The notes beneath the pieces are model-generated. The model had not been told where the DNA came from. It was given only the letters and a program-made list of their open reading frames with translations, and did no database searches. A program made the translations under genes and the position numbers. Shown piece by piece: positions 13,730-13,917 of a DNA stretch of 13,917 nt; the stretch's first letter is position 1, and each line of letters opens with the position of its first letter. Source of the DNA: Candidatus Hydrogenedens sp. (lineage in GTDB: Bacteria > Hydrogenedentota > Hydrogenedentia > Hydrogenedentales > Hydrogenedentaceae); assembly GCA_035378955.1 (NCBI GenBank), contig DAOSUS010000080.1:1-13917 (forward strand), given 5' to 3'.

Positions 13730-13917
13730 ACTATGTTTTGAAGGAAATGCTCGCTCTGCTATAATTTAAAATTTAAGTTTTTGGGATACCCATTCGCTAT
13801 GTTTTGAAGGAAATGCTCGCTCTGCTATAATCGTCCTTTGTTAGCAATGGTAGCAAGTCCCGCTATGTTTTGAAGGAAATGCTCGCTCTGCTATAATTTA
13901 AAATTTAAGTTTTTGGG
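13730..13917 (+). CRISPR. CRISPR array (start), type II-C-like repeat, cut by the window edge
   Basis: Three repeats of 36 bp lie at 13730-13765, 13796-13831 and 13862-13897, all identical except that the first begins with A rather than G. Spacers of 30 bp are 13766-13795 and 13832-13861; a third starts at 13898 and its 20 visible bases equal the start of spacer 1. The repeat begins GCTATGTTTTGAAGG and ends TCGCTCTGCTATAAT. The end closely resembles the type II-C repeat of Neisseria, which from memory ends TCGCAGTGCTACAAT. The 36/30 layout is also usual for type II. Each repeat contains TTGAAG, 16 bp and an extended -10 TGCTATAAT, so transcription could start inside every spacer on the plus strand. 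No cas gene or tracrRNA is in the window. The strand is inferred from the embedded promoter and the similarity. Confidence 0.88.

Noticed and set aside
13788..13796. End of spacer 1 (CCCATTCG) resembling the minisatellite unit, hinting at self-derived spacer
   Set aside because: Eight bases including the first repeat base are too few; chance is the simplest explanation.

Overview
The window is AT-rich bacterial DNA with compact gene spacing. A PilT-type motor, a periplasmic LolA-like protein and an RND/MMPL exporter point to a Gram-negative (diderm) cell. An extradiol of lineage clues is thin: DUF4432 and corrinoid proteins plus a 9-bp minisatellite suggest an uncultured anaerobe, perhaps from the PVC group or Hydrogenedentes-like phyla. 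This placement is a low-confidence guess because no marker gene is present.

Positions 1-2933, minus strand. An exported protein with two CxxC...C...H repeats is followed by a tightly packed set: a MtbC/MetH-like corrinoid protein, a DUF169 protein, a homocysteine S-methyltransferase domain protein, and the first 30 codons of a HhH-GPD (endonuclease III-related) glycosylase that runs off the left edge. The three middle genes look like a split cobalamin-dependent methyl-transfer module. Positions 3060-4250, plus strand: a ChrA-type transporter, divergent from that block and convergent (3 bp apart) with pilT.

Positions 4254-8731, minus strand. A PilT-family ATPase with an unusual N-terminal extension of about 130 residues; a two-gene unit of zinc-dependent alcohol dehydrogenase plus DUF4432 (aldose-epimerase-like), probably for sugar or polyol metabolism; a gamma-glutamylcyclotransferase-like gene broken by a -1 shift in a G5 run; and tRNA-Ser(CGA) with a good promoter. 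Upstream of the tRNA are two 36-bp repeats 30 bp apart, laid out exactly like a one-spacer CRISPR.

Positions 9052-13090, plus strand: an export operon of a DUF2892 membrane protein, an RND/MMPL transporter with a cysteine-rich C-terminal tail, and an outer-membrane lipoprotein-sorting-like protein. All three have strong AAGGAG ribosome sites, and a sigma-54-like element lies just upstream.

Positions 13091-13917 hold no gene but are dense in structure: a 20-bp-stem hairpin, a 21-copy 9-bp minisatellite, a (GGGT)4-type quadruplex motif, a 12-bp inverted repeat ending in a T tract, and a CRISPR array cut by the window edge. The array has 36-bp repeats and 30-bp spacers. Its repeat resembles type II-C repeats and carries a full promoter (TTGAAG, 16 bp, TATAAT with an extended -10), so each crRNA could be transcribed separately, as known in Neisseria. 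The two 36/30 elements, about 4.8 kb apart, share a nonamer at the same repeat position, and this is the most interesting signal here. No cas gene or tracrRNA is visible.
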